From Protula sp. h YS-2021 (taxonomy: Eukaryota > Annelida > Polychaeta > Sabellida > Serpulidae), in NCBI GenBank assembly GCA_949752745.1, contig OX457029.1:46544000-46607999 (forward strand): a stretch of DNA of 64,000 nucleotides. The letters run 5' to 3'. This document shows, piece after piece, positions 24,307 to 36,539 of this stretch. Made by a program: the position numbers and the translations under genes. The notes beneath the pieces are model-generated. The model was not told the origin of the DNA, did not search any database, and saw nothing but the letters and a program-made list of their open reading frames with translations. Every line of letters begins with the position of its first letter. Positions within the stretch are counted from its first letter, which is position 1.

Positions 24307-27300
24307 GTGATGGTGATGGTGATGATGGTAGTGGTGGTGGGGGGGGGGGCAGGGGTGGCTATTTGGTATTATATGTATTACCATGCATGCCAAAAAAAAA
24401 AAAACGCGGAGAAAGGGGATATTTTTAAGGTCAGACGCGGTCCGCGCAAAGTGACAATTTCGTTGAGAGGGGTGGGGGTGCTAATTTTATTTAGTACCCT
24501 GCGTTACCTACAAAAGGGGGGTTCTTTCAGAATTGTACTCCGCGTTTGGTTAAAAAAGGGGGACCCGGTGCTATTTATAGCTTAGCAGTCCGCGTTTAGG
24601 GCTCGTGTTAAAACACCATGGACAAGCATGGTAACCAGTTGATACAAGAGTGTCTTCCATCTACAAATTTTGATGAGAAAAAAATAAAGCCTCGTGAAAA
24701 CAGCTAAGGTTGGGTGAGAAACAAGCTTATTTTTCTCCTGGCCCTAGACGCCGACACATCTCACAGTGAGGCGAAGCCTTGCGGACTTGACATTTCAGAC
24801 AATTTTGTGCATCTTCAACAACAACAATGAGCTCGTCGGAGCTGCTGGAATCGCCAACGAGGACTGCAAGAAGATGTCTTCATCTTCTTAACGAGGGTAT
24901 TTTCTGTGTCTAGAAAACATAACCTTAAGCTTTCATTTTCTTTCCGGCACGTATCTCGTAAGACAGCAAGTGAACATTAGACACCCTTTCTAGGTTTTCC
25001 AGACACCCTTTCTAGGGTTTTCAGACGCATTTCTTGCTGCCTATTGTAATTTCATCTTTTTTTTTTTTTTTAGAAAAGTAGCCATTACGTGAGATTGTTA
25101 TTAAACAAGGCATAATTACACTTCCAAAACAAAAAACAACTTCGTTAATTAAAACTACAAAGAAGTTTATTTTCAAATAAGAGCATCTTCCAAAAGCTCT
25201 CTATTATCATTTCACTCATAAGAACCTTATCACGTGACGGGGCTTCATTATACCTACGTGTTGTCCTTTTTTAAGGTTGGTTACATTACCAGACCTTGTC
25301 AGGTAAGTGACCTAGTCGTATAAAGGTGAACTTAACCACGGGATAGCCACAGTGTTACATATCAATATATGTTGCCATATGTTTGCCATAGGTGAAAGCT
25401 GTACAATATGTTTATTTATCTTTTTTGAATATGACAATAAGTTTGTTAGCTGAAAGAACAAAGCAGGAATCTTTTTTATTATTATTATTTATCAAGTCAC
25501 TTTTCGTGTCCTCTACTGCACATCTCTCGAACAAAGATTTTTTGTGGAAAAAATTAAAAATAATGAAACAAGGCTTAACTCTTATGCTCATGATTTCGGC
25601 ATAAATTTCAAAATATTCCGATATATTTGTGCAATGCCCGTTCTGAGAAAGTCTTTTTAACAGTGCTATTTTAACCTGGTACATCCCAAGAATTTTAGAA
25701 ATAAACGCTGCCTCAAAACATCTATTAGTACAAAAAGGGGTTGAAATCTGACAAAAAGGGGTTGAAATCTGACAAAAAGGGGTTGAAATCTGACAAAAAG
25801 GGGTTGAAATCTGACAAAAATCGCATTTTCACTCACTGGAAACACGAAGAAGTTTAGCGGCGCAGTGTATTTTCCCCCTTTTTCGTGTCATATTTCACTT
25901 TAAGAGTTCCCTCGCGTGTATTTCACAACCCCAACTGACTTCTAATTAATCAGCTAAGTAACTTATTTGATGCAAATTAATCTAACCAATGTAATAATAT
26001 TAATACCAAGGACAAAGGAACATCAAGAATATTCCGGGTCGGTTATCTTACACGCACGACTCATTGTGGGCGTCCGTTTTTTATAGTGCAGTGGTATCGG
26101 CTGTGATCTGTCTGAAGTTTTAACAAAATCACTTCACTACTGGAACCTATGGAATCTAGTATATGAGAGGGCCGTGATAAAAAAGCCGGTTTTTGAATTA
26201 AATATGGGATTTTCAATTTCAGTTTCATGGCACGTGAAAAATTCAGTAGCCATTTCTACTATTTAACATTTATAAACTGCAAATATTTCTATGAATTATA
26301 CAAATATCATTCAGAAAGTTTTAATCGCAGTTCTTTTTTTTTAACGTCTTAGTTTGAAATTTGAGAATCTACTCAATTAGAAGCTATCGTTCAACTGTAA
26401 TGCTTACCTTGCTTTTCCTTGTGAACACTGCGTTTCAACAATCTCCGTAGTAACAATTCTGGGGATCCCTTTTCATGCGATCTGTTTGTTAAAACATCGC
26501 TAATGTTATGTCCATTTGTACTCTCACAATCAGATATTTTATTTTCGGTGTATTCCCCTGCAGGTAAATCTCCGTGTTCCTCGCAATGAATGTTTTCCGC
26601 TGTCGTGCGGATTTCAGCTAAGCTATCCGCACTGATAGATTTCTGTCTCCTCAGCGATGTCCTCGGGCTGAAGCCACCAGGGCTTTGGTTATTTTCAAAA
26701 GAGAATTGTACTTTTGAATCCGTACGTCTTTTGTTGTCTGACGTCATAGGTCTGCGAAGGGCCGCCTTGCGGTTAAATGTTTTAACAAGCGCTGGTGAAT
26801 ACGTATCCGTTGAACTTCCGCTGCTTACGGAGGACGCACTTCCGGTTGTTCTGAAAGCCGGCTGTTGTTTTTTCGCAAACGAGCGCCTTCTCATCCGGGC
26901 AGATGATGGCGCCCCGGTAGTGGAGTAACCCTCGTCTGCACTGTGGGAATGTGTGAATGCGAATCGCGATTCAAACAGCTTCACCAGTTTCTGCACCCCT
27001 CGCTCTTTCTCTTCCTCACACATTACGGATGCCCTTTGGTTCCTGTTTCTATCTTTTTAAAAATATAACCAGTGAAATACAGCCAGTTTTATGTGTTTAC
27101 AGCTCTATGCAGTAAACCAAAATAATTCTCTCGCTCTCCTTGGTTCTGAAGCAGAATTAAACGCCCCAAATGGACAAAGCGGTCGGCTAAAGTGAGCACA
27201 ACCTGTTTGATGGGCAGCAACATTAAGTTACGCTGTAAATTTCTGTGAGTTGCCGCCAATGAGTTGATTATGAAATGACATTTCCTTAAACAGTGTATTG

Positions 27301-27732
27301 TGCTGCTTTTCCCATTTAACCATTTCAATGTGTTTTGTCAGGAGCATCAAACGAAATATATTTGGATTGCCACACGAAGGGCAACTGAAGTTTTGGTCTT
27401 GCAATAGGTGTTTTTATCTACCTGTTCCATTCTAATCCTTCCATCAGAATCATTGAATATAGGCTTCTGAATTAAATAAATAAATAAAATAAACCTGTAG
27501 AAATTACTTATTTTGATGCTAATCGAGGTTTACCTTGGGGACAATAGGAGTTTTGTAAATATCTTGCAAAATCCTTGCCACAAAAGTTGAATAAAGCCAT
27601 CTCCGTTCTTACTCCACAAAAGTTTGGTCCTGGAAATCCATCAGCCAAACTTAATTTCTGTTCCAGTTCCCACTGGAGCCTAAATTCGAGATTCTCCATA
27701 CAAAAACCATTAAAACACCAATCAAATAACAT
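22305..27732 (-). CDS. Probable three-exon gene, unrecognised Ser/Arg-rich protein (352 aa)
   Basis: Exons 27732-27534, 27052-26408 and 22519-22305 join in frame to 1,059 nt. Exon 1 starts at an ATG six nt after an in-frame TAG and ends CAA-G|GTAAAC. Exon 2 carries a strong 600-nt frame containing VMCEEEKERGVQKLVKLFES, then a long low-complexity Ser/Thr/Arg region (SARMRRRSF, TGSASSVSSGSSTD, SLRRQKSISADS) and ends CAA-G|GTAAGC. Exon 3 follows TTTAATTTAG, reads SPVHTTLDRTVSDTS and ends DEQSDSASGL-stop. Both junctions are phase 1. The VQKLVKLFES helix and basic phospho-site-like motifs suggest a cytoplasmic scaffold or regulator, but I do not recognise a family. Exon 2 is the most convincing; the exon 1 acceptor (TTTTTAAAAAG) is weak, so the gene could instead start at Met in exon 2 (27023). 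Confidence 0.5.
24201..24352. repeat. (GAT)n/(GGT) microsatellite inside intron 2 of the orphan gene
   Basis: About 25 imperfect ATG/GAT/GGT triplets (24247-24335) run into an 11-nt G tract. The Asp- and Met-rich open frames are artefacts. Confidence 0.95.
24361..24650. mobile_element. ~285-bp MITE family M, copy 1
   Basis: Shares with 32575-32830 and 44100-44385 an ordered set of blocks: ATTACCAT near the left end, AATTTCGTTGA, a CTACAAAAGGGGG-type block, GTTTGGTTAAAAA followed by G-runs, CGCGTTTAGGG, and a right end GGACAAGCATGGTAAC. The ends are inverted (GTTACCAT..GTGTCC in copy 3). G or C homopolymers flank every copy. Confidence 0.75.
25731..25821. repeat. 21-bp tandem repeat, four perfect copies
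   Basis: The unit AAAAAGGGGTTGAAATCTGA(C) is repeated four times without mismatch. It lies in intron 2 of the orphan gene. Perfect identity implies recent expansion. Confidence 0.95.
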
Positions 27733-28164
27733 TTTCTAAGTGTATTTATCTTGTTCAGCACTGAAAATTATTCAGAATGATTATATTTATCTGCCCTACC
27801 CCCAGAGCAAGAAAATAACGCAATTGATGTACAGCACATTACAGAATGTGCGCAGTGAAAGGATTTCACAGAAAACAGACCATTGCCTGCCCTTGTTTTG
27901 GCTTTTAAAACCTAAATGAGTAATACAGCCAAGCGACTTTTCAGTCTGTTATTTCACAGGACGGCCCAGAGCAACTCATCAGGGAACTAACGTTTTTCTT
28001 TGCAACTTGAATCTTCCCTTATTAATTTTAATACCTCTCAGCTCTTAACATAAGACCTTTTTAATGTAGTTTTGTTTCTCACTCATTAATCAAGTTAGAG
28101 GAAATTTGAAGCGCATAGTAGAGCAGAAAAATTTTAATTAACAGTGATTGGTTAGCTTAGTTAT

Positions 28165-28440
28165 GTATATGGAAGCGCCACAAAGTCAGACTGTGAAGTA
28201 TGTTGAAGCGCAATACAGTCATACTATGAAGTATGTGGAAGCGCCATGAAGTCATACTATGAGGTATATGGAAACGCCACAAAGTCATACTATGAAGTAC
28301 AGTACTGTATGTGGACGCGCCATAAAGTTATATTGTAAGGTATATGGAAGCGCCACAAAGTCATACTATGAAGTATGTGGACGCGCAATAAAGTCATAGA
28401 GTTATAGAAGCACTGCAGAGCTATACTTTGAACTGTGAGA
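28165..28440. repeat. ~41-bp minisatellite, six to seven copies
   Basis: Units such as TATGTGGAAGCGCCACAAAG and TCATACTATGAAG recur with substitutions between about 28165 and 28440. A more decayed copy (ATTCAAGCGCAG) follows. Flanking DNA from 27733 to 28897 has no recognisable gene. Confidence 0.85.
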
Positions 28441-28897
28441 TATTCAAGCGCAGTAGTTATATGCTGTGACGTAACGATGCGTCAAAGCGCCATACTAGAA
28501 ATAAATGTTTTTACACTTGCTTTAGTTCGCTTCAAGTTGAATTTTCTAGTATTGTATAAACCAGCATACCGATTTCTAGAATAAGAGAAGTGTAAATTAC
28601 TCACAATTTACTGACAATTGTCTTGATTTTGGTTACAAATAAACAACAACACCATGAAAGATTTCTTGCCAAAAAGGGCAAAGCTTGATGTAGCGATAAT
28701 TTATTTTACAAAAGTTGGGTCTAGCGACAACTGGATTTAGACAATAGATCTAGCGACAATTCATCTGACAACAATTGGTCCATGTGAGCAGGGTACGACA
28801 ACCGATCTAAATTCTCAAAACCCCTATATTTTGAGCAATTGCATTGGTACTTTTGTTGTGGATAAATAATAAAACCGCACCTAACGAGCTTCATATT

Positions 28898-29140
28898 TTA
28901 TTTCTTCACGTTTTCTGTAATATATTCGTGTGACGCTTCTACAAAAAAGCGGTTAAATTCGAACCATTTATCTGGTGGCACCAAATGCTCTCCAGGATTA
29001 TCGCTTGTGACACCATCAGGGATGAGCGCAACAATCACTGAAACAGTAACTGCGAAGGTCAGGCAGCCCTTGGTAGTAAAAGAAATTACTGTTGTACCGT
29101 GGACGCTGCACTGCCCATTTCGCAAGTCGTGCTCTGTCCA
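28898..29140 (-). CDS. Possible terminal exon with one hydrophobic segment, unrecognised
   Basis: The minus-strand frame reads HDLRNGQCSVHGTTVISFTT then KGCLTFAVTVSVIVALIPDG (a possible membrane span) and PPDKWFEFNRFFVEASHEY, ending ENVKK-stop. An acceptor-like GGACAG precedes HDLRN. An AATAAA overlaps the stop codon. Composition looks protein-like, but there is no visible upstream exon, no family match and no second line of evidence. Confidence 0.22.
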   Translation of the reverse strand, partial: WTEHDLRNGQCSVHGTTVISFTTKGCLTFAVTVSVIVALIPDGVTSDNPGEHLVPPDKWFEFNRFFVEASHEYITENVKK

Positions 29141-29730
29141 TTTAGATCAATTGTCGCTAAATCAGTCTATGAACGTGAATAAACAATTGCGCACTAGTAA
29201 AGCTGGGAATATGAAAAAAAAAAAAAAAACGAGACTGACGTTTTGCGACTTTTCTGTAAAATTACTTCACCTAGATTTTACAGTTCTGTGCGTGTTGCTT
29301 TTTTTTTTTTTTATCGGAACTTAACTGGGATTCATTTTGCGCTGATATCAAAAACAAACAAACTTCATCTGTAATTTATGCTAGACAAATTCTTAGAAAT
29401 GAGTTAATAATTAGCTATATCGAAAAACTGAACATTTTTAATTTAAATAAATTATAGGAGACCCTGGATTTGGTCAGTAGGATGGAAGGTGTGAATTTAA
29501 ATTGTTGCACAATTCATGTGTCGAACTGAGCCAATTAAATGGCAAAGAAATGAGGCAATTAAATGTCAAAGACCACTCCATAACCCGATGGATTATATTC
29601 TATATCAACGTTTGTTTATAAAAATTAATTAATAAAAGAGTAATAAAATATAAAAGAAACAAAACAAAAAAGTATTGAAATCTCACTACAATGCAGTGAG
29701 TGTATTGTTGATTGTTCTTCTCCTTCTGTT

Positions 29731-29732
<2 letters not shown>

Positions 29733-29769
<37 letters not shown>

Positions 29770-29815
29770 CTCTTCTTCTTCTTCTTCTTCTTCTTCTTCT
29801 TCTTCTTCTTTTTAT
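29733..29815. repeat. (TTTC)n(TTC)n polypyrimidine tract
   Basis: About ten TTTC units run into about fourteen TTC/TCT units, all pyrimidine on the plus strand. It is capable in principle of triplex formation. Long Ser/Phe/Leu and Lys/Arg frames across it are artefacts. Confidence 0.95.
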
Positions 29816-30869
29816 TTTCTTCTTCCCCTTCTTCTTTTTCAACCCGCCTCACCTTAATCCCGTCAAGCATCAAAAGCTATGTTATTTATCGTGTCATAGC
29901 TTCTTTCCAGCACTGATCTGGATCAAACCAAACTTTTTTATTTTTTCTCCTTTAAGGTTGGTTATGGGACAACTAAAATGCAAAAATTTATCAGTAGACA
30001 CAGGCATAAGAATTTCGACACTGTGTTTGGAATTTAGAATTTATTCTCTGGCCCTGTGCAAGATTTTCAGTCCAAGAAACAAAGACCTTTCATCCTTCGA
30101 TAGGATTCGAAGTAACAAAAAGACTCGATTACACAGCGAAATATTAACTGTGCAAGCTTAGCAATCAGCTGAACGTGACATTTAAACGCATAAAGGCCAT
30201 ACTATGACCTTATTTTGTCACTTTTTAATGCAATTTCTGTGAAACTTTTTTTTTTTGCATGCACACTTCGAAAGTTCCATTCTCCCAGTGTTGTTAAGTT
30301 AGTATTGGAAAGCGTTTTTTTCTGTAAATCGTTTCCGTGGATCTCGTCTAAAACGAGAAGAGCTAGAGATTTGAAGATGATACGAGCATCGGGGGATATC
30401 CCTTCTAGATAAACCTTGCTGAAAAAACATAGCTATGCTACTTATATTATGAAATGGCATCACATAACGACATTTTAATGGCCAAGCTGCCCCACTTACC
30501 TCGGGGTTCAGTTGAAAATAGCTCCTTTCCCCCGACTTTTAATGGCTTTAAGCAACTGGCCTGGCATCCAATTGAGACACTTATCGGTTAATCTCTTTCA
30601 AGTGGTCTGATTAGCATATCTGTGCTCACGAAAAAAATAGGACGGGCTCTATTTCCGCGAGCTTGCTGCGTGACGACGGATGGGTCATAAAAATCATAAA
30701 AACTTTGTGTTTACACGATACAGCTTGCTGGCATGATCACGCTCATGCAGCAAAAACGGATCGTGTAAAGCGTTTAAGTGTCGTTCTTAGAAACAAAACC
30801 CAAGTTTTTTTTCTGTGCTCAACGTATTCTGGTATACGCAAATTAAGCACACACCATTTTTGTTATGCA

Positions 30870-31070
30870 AAATGCGAAGTTTGGAAGTCCTAGGGCCGCT
30901 ATGTTCAGAAGAGACAGTCAAGACAAAATATGGACCAGACAAGAGAAAAAAAGGTCCGAATCATCGGCTCCGTACAACTTCGATATACGAAGCACTAACA
31001 ACGCATGAGCAGCTTAAGCCAGCAGGACAGTTAACAGTGTGCGCTTACATAAGCAGCCAGCGTTTGGTTT
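30870..31070 (+). repeat. Dispersed repeat, copy 2
   Basis: 30880-30995 matches 21370-21485 (GAGAAAAAAAGGTCCGAA, CCGTACAACTTCGATATA). 31010-31070 is the inverse of 21838-21895. See copy 1. Confidence 0.6.
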
Positions 31071-31559
31071 CGAGGTAAGAAAATTAATTGGTACCAGCTA
31101 TTGGTAGCAAGGCATAAATACAGAAAAGGATTGTGTACTGTGTTTTGTGTACTGGCGATTAGGTGTTTTAATACCAGTTTTAAAAGTACAGTCAAGCTGC
31201 GTTATAAGTCCCCCCCGTTATAAGTCCCAATTCGTTACAATTCCCAACTTTGCAAAGTCCCGTTTTTTCCTTATTTAATTGCCATGTTTAAGTTTTGTTG
31301 CATAACTTTTCCCTGCGCGTAAAAACAGCCTGTTTTTACACAGAAAAGGCCTTTTCTACGACCAAGCCCGTAAAATCTACCTGTCAGTGCATTGCCTGCA
31401 AGATTTTCATGTGCATAGAAAAGGCCTTTTCTACGGGTGCTGTACAGGGAAAACTTACGCTTCAAGAGCGTAATTTTCCCTGCGTCGCTAAAATTCAGTT
31501 TTAGACATTGTGTCTCCCTGTCGAAACAGGAACAAAGAAACGGCATATGAAAAGAAAGT

Positions 31560-32490
31560 CATTGAAATAATGAAAAGGCCTTTTCTACATAAAAACAGCC
31601 TGTCATTTCAGTAATCAAATTAGACAGGAATTTCTGACGCAAAGGGTCTTTTCACCTCACTAATCCGTAAAAAAGTCCTTTTTTCTATTAGCTATCAAGC
31701 CTTAAAGCAGGATATATTTAAATCTACTGTAAGTTAAAAGGACATTTTTACGCCTTAAAGAGCGTAAAAAGTCATTTCAAACACAAAATTAGACATAATT
31801 TCTGACGCACAGGGTATTTTTATGACACTATTCCGTAAAAAGTCCTTTTTTCTATTAACTATCAAGCCTTAAAGCAAGATATATTTAAATCTATCTGTAA
31901 GTTAAAAGGGCATTTTTTACGCCTTAAAGAGCGTAAAAAAAGTCATTTCAACAACAAAACTAGACATGAATTTCTGACGCACAGGCCATTTATACGCCAC
32001 TAATCCGTAAAAAAGTCCTTTCTTCTCTTTTAAGTATCCAGGTTCAAGGTAATATCTTTGTAAATCGATTTTTTAGTTGAAATGGATTTTTAATGCCTTA
32101 AAGACGTAGAAAAGTCATTTCCGAAATAAAACTAGACGTAAATTTCCGACGCACAGGCCATTTTTACGCTACTTTCCGTAAAATAAATCCTTTTTTCACT
32201 TTTAGCTATCAACTTCCAAACTAATATACCTGAAAATGGATTTTTAAGTTGAAATAATGTATTTACGCTTATGACGTAGAAAAGTCGTTTCAATAATAAA
32301 ATTAAACCTGGATTTTTTACGCACAAGACTTTTCTACGCCACTATCCGTAGAAAAGTCCTTTTTTTGCTTTTAACTATCAGTCTTTTAAGTAATGAACCT
32401 GAAAATGTAATTTTAAGTTTAAATGACATATTTATGTCTCAGGACGTAGAAAATCCATTTCAACAATAAAACTAGACATTTATTTTTACC
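31560..32490. repeat. ~170-bp tandem array inside the Tigger-like element
   Basis: Units are marked by TTTCTGACGC-like starts at 31631, 31799, 31971, 32143 and 32313, with a decayed sixth near 32484. Each has CCGTAAAAAAGTCCTTTT, a TAGCTATCAAG block and AGCGTAAAAAGTCATTTC. Divergence increases to the right. Confidence 0.85.
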
Positions 32491-32574
32491 CTGAGTGCTT
32501 TGCCCTTCCCCACATCCCTCCTAATAATTGTCTTTTATGTCAATAAATAAAATTCTAGGGTGGGGGGCTTCGTA

Positions 32575-32830
32575 AGACATGTATTTCCATGCGTATCCAA
32601 AAGCAAAACGCGGAGAAAGTGGACAATTCTGAGGCCAGACGCGGTCCCCGCGGAGTACCAATTTCGTTTAAAAAAATAAGTGTCATTCATCAGCCTTTTC
32701 CACAAAAGGGGGTTATTTCAACTGCAACATTCCGCTTTTGGTTAAATAGGGGGCCTATTTTAAAATTAGCAATTCGCGTTTAGGGGTCGTTTTTTATAAG
32801 TCATAGACACGCATGGTAATGATTCGGTAT
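32575..32830. mobile_element. MITE family M, copy 2 (nested in the Tigger-like element)
   Basis: Same block order as at 24361 and 44100: ACGCGGAGAAAG, CAGACGCGGTCC, CCAATTTCGTTT, TTTTGGTTAAATAGGGGG, CGCGTTTAGGGGTCG and AGACACGCATGGTAA, then a 12-14-nt C tract at 32837. Its place inside 31189-34399 shows that it inserted later. Confidence 0.75.
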
Positions 32831-35382
32831 GTCAGTGCCCCCCCCCCCCCTGCAACTCCCCCGGATAAATTCAATCCAGAATATATTTGCATTCTAGAAC
32901 GTTAATTCTAGAACTTTATGTGTGGGTGTGTTTTGGCTTTTTTTCTGGGGAGGGGGGAGTAGAGTGCAAATAAATAAATGGAGAGGGTCTGTTACTCTGT
33001 TATCCCCCCTCATCCAAGACGTTTTGTTAGAGCACGGATTACTCTTCTGTATGGTATGTTGAAAAGTAATTTGCGGGTAATCCGACCAGTTAATATTTAT
33101 GACGAAAGAAACCTTCACAGCGTTCGATATATCGTCATAGAATATTAAAATCATTTTTTCGGGGGGTTGGATAGGGGGACAGTATGAGGGGTGACGTTTA
33201 GGCAATAAGCAAGATATATGAGTTTGCTAAAGTAATATTCACTTAACCAGTTTCTTCCTCAGTACCACAAAAGTGCACCAGGACCACCAAAGCGCATCTG
33301 TAATACGCGGTGGTACTGAGTCTCCCCGGTGGAAAACTCCGTTGTACGGGCATTTGAAGAGGTGTACGCACATTTATGGCGAGAAATAATGTGGATTCAA
33401 CAAGCAAATTACAACAAGCTGTCAATCAATACACAGGGAAAATTTACGCACAGGGAAAAGTTATGCAACTGTGAGCGTAAGTTTTCCCTGCACGTAGAAA
33501 AGGCCTTTTTTACGAAGTGCAAATCTTACGACAGGGAAAACTTAGGGGACAAGTCTAAATTCGCTTATGTTCAAGTCCATGAGTTTTCTAGAACAAACGG
33601 TCATTTTTAATTGATTCATTCCGCGTTTTAAATGCCAAAAGGCCAGCTCGATAAAATCAAGGATATTGTAAATACACTATTTCTTCACCTATACAATAGA
33701 TCAAAGCATCTACAATTACTAAAGATAGCTATGGGGTGTTTATTAAGAGTTTTATTTATTCAAGACAGCGAATAGCACATTGTCTTTGCGATAAGGCCAC
33801 TTGGGATTAAATCGTTCTCGGTAGATAAAGATAGCAATTAAAGTTTTATTTTATTACTAATTGCTGATAATGATTTGTGAATGGGGAAAGTAGCAAAATT
33901 ACAATGGATCGTAAAAGAAAAAGGAATATTGACTGCGATAAAAAATAGAACTTATAAATAGAACAGAATAACGGTTGCCCTGTGCACCAACACCGATGCA
34001 GGTAGCGAAGCAAAAGTAGGTTCTAGACTTTTTCGCAAAATCTTAACAAACTGCTTAAATTGTTCAATTTCGTATTCTTTGAGACAAGAGTTAACAGTGG
34101 ACTTTAAAATTAATTTTTATTTAAAGGTTTAAAGCACTTTAATTTACACTTAATTAAAAATCCATAAATGTTATTTTTATTTATCGTTTTGAATAAATGA
34201 TAAAGAGATAAGTTGTACCATGTTTGCTTAAAATATAAAGAAATTTGTACCATCTATTTACGTCTAAATAAGTATGGATTTTGCGCATAAAAATTTCACC
34301 AATTTGCTTCGAAGGACCGATATTCGTTATAAGTCCCAACTCATTATAAGTCCCAAAATTCGTCGGTCCCAACTTGGGACTTATAACGCGACTTGACTGT
34401 TGAATTGCCGAAAACATACAACTATAGCTGGTTGGTTAGTTTGTCTAAATTTTGAAATCCGTTATAGAAGCTGTGTTTCTGAATTAAGCAGTATTTTGGA
34501 GATCAATATTCTTTGCCGTCTTCAGCCGAACTTCGCTATTGCTTTGACAACTAAGAGCCCCTCTTCTCCTGGTTATCACTGAGTTATCACTCTCAATAAT
34601 CCGTCAAAAGTTTTGATTTATGTCCACCATTTTTGTCAAATTTAGTTATTTTTTCACAATTAAATCAATTCAAAATTCCAAATGTTTCAAATGTCCTAGA
34701 TGTAAAAATACACATTTAGGCCCCGCCAAAAGGTATTTATCTTATCGGGCATGTTCTGTCATTGGTCAATTTTTTCAACGTATGTGTATTGTAAAAACAT
34801 CCAGGTTTAAGGGTTTCTCTCATCACACGTTTTCTTAGCTTTCAGTTAAGAGATAAAATATTATTAACAAGATCTGTAATTTCTGTATTTTTAATTTTAA
34901 TTTAATCTTATTCAAATTACTATACATTTGATATTGATATTTGATTTGTTTGTTATACTGTTTAGAGGGACACTTTATAAATTAACTTATTTGGACTATT
35001 TTCTGGGATTTGGATACTCTGGAATATTCTAACACCGGGTAAATAAATTTGCCTGACTTCAGTTTTAGCTGTTCTTTGTTTGGTATTCTTGATTTTGCTT
35101 TGTCTTCTATAACATCTTGCTTGCACCACTTTGTTTTACTATTCCAATATTTATTTTATTACATATTTACAAACCTTATAATATGTTTAACTGAATATGA
35201 TACATCGAAACTGATTTGCATGTAATTAAACATGCTATGTGCAGTAATTTATCTTGCCAGTTTTCTTACAAGTCAGTTTTTGCATGGGTAAGATAAGTGC
35301 ATTTTGTATTAAAACATCTCGAAGTATTCAGACAACTGGGCAATATCTGACACATTCTGCCGTTAAGCAACTTAATTAGAGC

Positions 35383-35850
35383 TATATATGTTACAGGGAA
35401 TCTGTGAAATTAGGGATTTCATGAAATCCCTAGTGGATTCGTGTAATATTTTGCTCAATCAATTTCGATGTTTTTATTGAGAATTTTCATGTCTGCAATG
35501 TAGTATTTTACCGAAATTAATAGTAGATTTTGAATTAATATACTCAAAGCACTCGATTGCCAAACCATCATTCATGAGATACTTCAGTACCTGAATTTAG
35601 TGATATTTTTATCCCATGTAACTTATGTCACATTTCATGGCAAGTTCTGTTATTTTGGATGGTAATGTTATAAATTCCAATTCCTTTCAATGTGAAAAGA
35701 GATACACCGTTTTGACGAACCACTAAACAGCCTTCCTGAATGGATAATTTTTCAAAATAGGTTTATAATCAATATGAGCTTATCCATTACACGAATTCCC
35801 TAGGGATTTCATGAAGTCCCTAATTACACAGATTCCCTGTAACATATATA
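35383..35850. mobile_element. 468-bp palindromic MITE with ~65-bp terminal inverted repeats
   Basis: The left arm (35383-35449) and right arm (35785-35850) are inverted copies with about four mismatches in 65 bp, starting TATATATGTTACAGGGAATC. Each arm holds its own palindrome AGGGATTTCATGAAATCCCT. The TA-rich ends suggest a TA or TATA target. The 335-bp interior is non-coding. Confidence 0.9.
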
Positions 35851-36539
35851 TATATATTTAAGTACTTCTAGTTTGCAAGTTCAGAAATTGATTTAGAGTG
35901 CTTGAAAATAAACTGAATCCTAAAAATGAGAAAAACTTGGGTGTATTTTGAAAAAAAATGACTGCTTAGGAAACAATAATAAACTCCAAAATTATTATAA
36001 CTTTTAGCCATTTAATGAGACTTAATTCATATTGATTCATATTGATTTAGCTCTTAAGTGTTTCTATAGGCACCAAATCTTGAGTTTCGCAATACGATTT
36101 TTTCCATTATTGTAATATAAATAGAATATATGATCTGGTATTAAATATATCCATATGTAAACCATCGCAAAAGTATCACAACAACATTCCCTGTAGTATT
36201 TATTTATTTTGATAATAAACAGTTATAGTTTAGACTAATTTGCACTCTATAGGTAAATATTAGGGGTGTAAACTCCCGTTTGATTTGCGTGCTCGACGAG
36301 ACCGGACGGCAAGCAGTTTCTGCAGGACAGACAAAAAACGGATTTGTTTTATTTATTTATATATTTTTTGTATTTGACGATTTTTGTCTTCCACTCCTAC
36401 TTTAACAATGATGCATCTTGCACACCATAATCGATGTAGAAATGATAGTGCAACAAAGATTTAGGTCTCACAGGCTTCCTCTTCCTTGAAAATTGCTTCT
36501 TGTTATGCGGACCTTTTTCGATCGATATAAAACAATAAC

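Larger units (their letters stand above)
31189..34399. mobile_element. pogo/Tigger-like non-autonomous DNA element, 3.2 kb
   Basis: The left end CAGTCAAGCTGCGTTATAAG (31189) is matched by the inverse of the right end (CAGTCAAGTCGCGTTATAAG, ending 34399), followed on both sides by TCCC and further TTATAAGTCCC repeats. CAGT ends next to TA (left flank TA, right flank TT) and this terminal style resemble Tigger/pogo elements of the Tc1/mariner superfamily. No transposase is recognisable. The interior holds palindromic GTAGAAAAGGCCTTTTCTAC-type motifs, an inner inverted pair (31296-31322 against 33437-33475), a 170-bp tandem array and a nested MITE. Confidence 0.75.

Noticed and set aside
26590..26928. 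112-codon plus-strand frame
   Set aside because: Shadow of exon 2 of the minus-strand orphan gene, whose composition and splice signals are better.
29600..30161. Lys/Arg-rich and Ser/Phe/Leu-rich frames
   Set aside because: Artefacts of the TTTC/TTC tract, present on both strands with no conserved flank.
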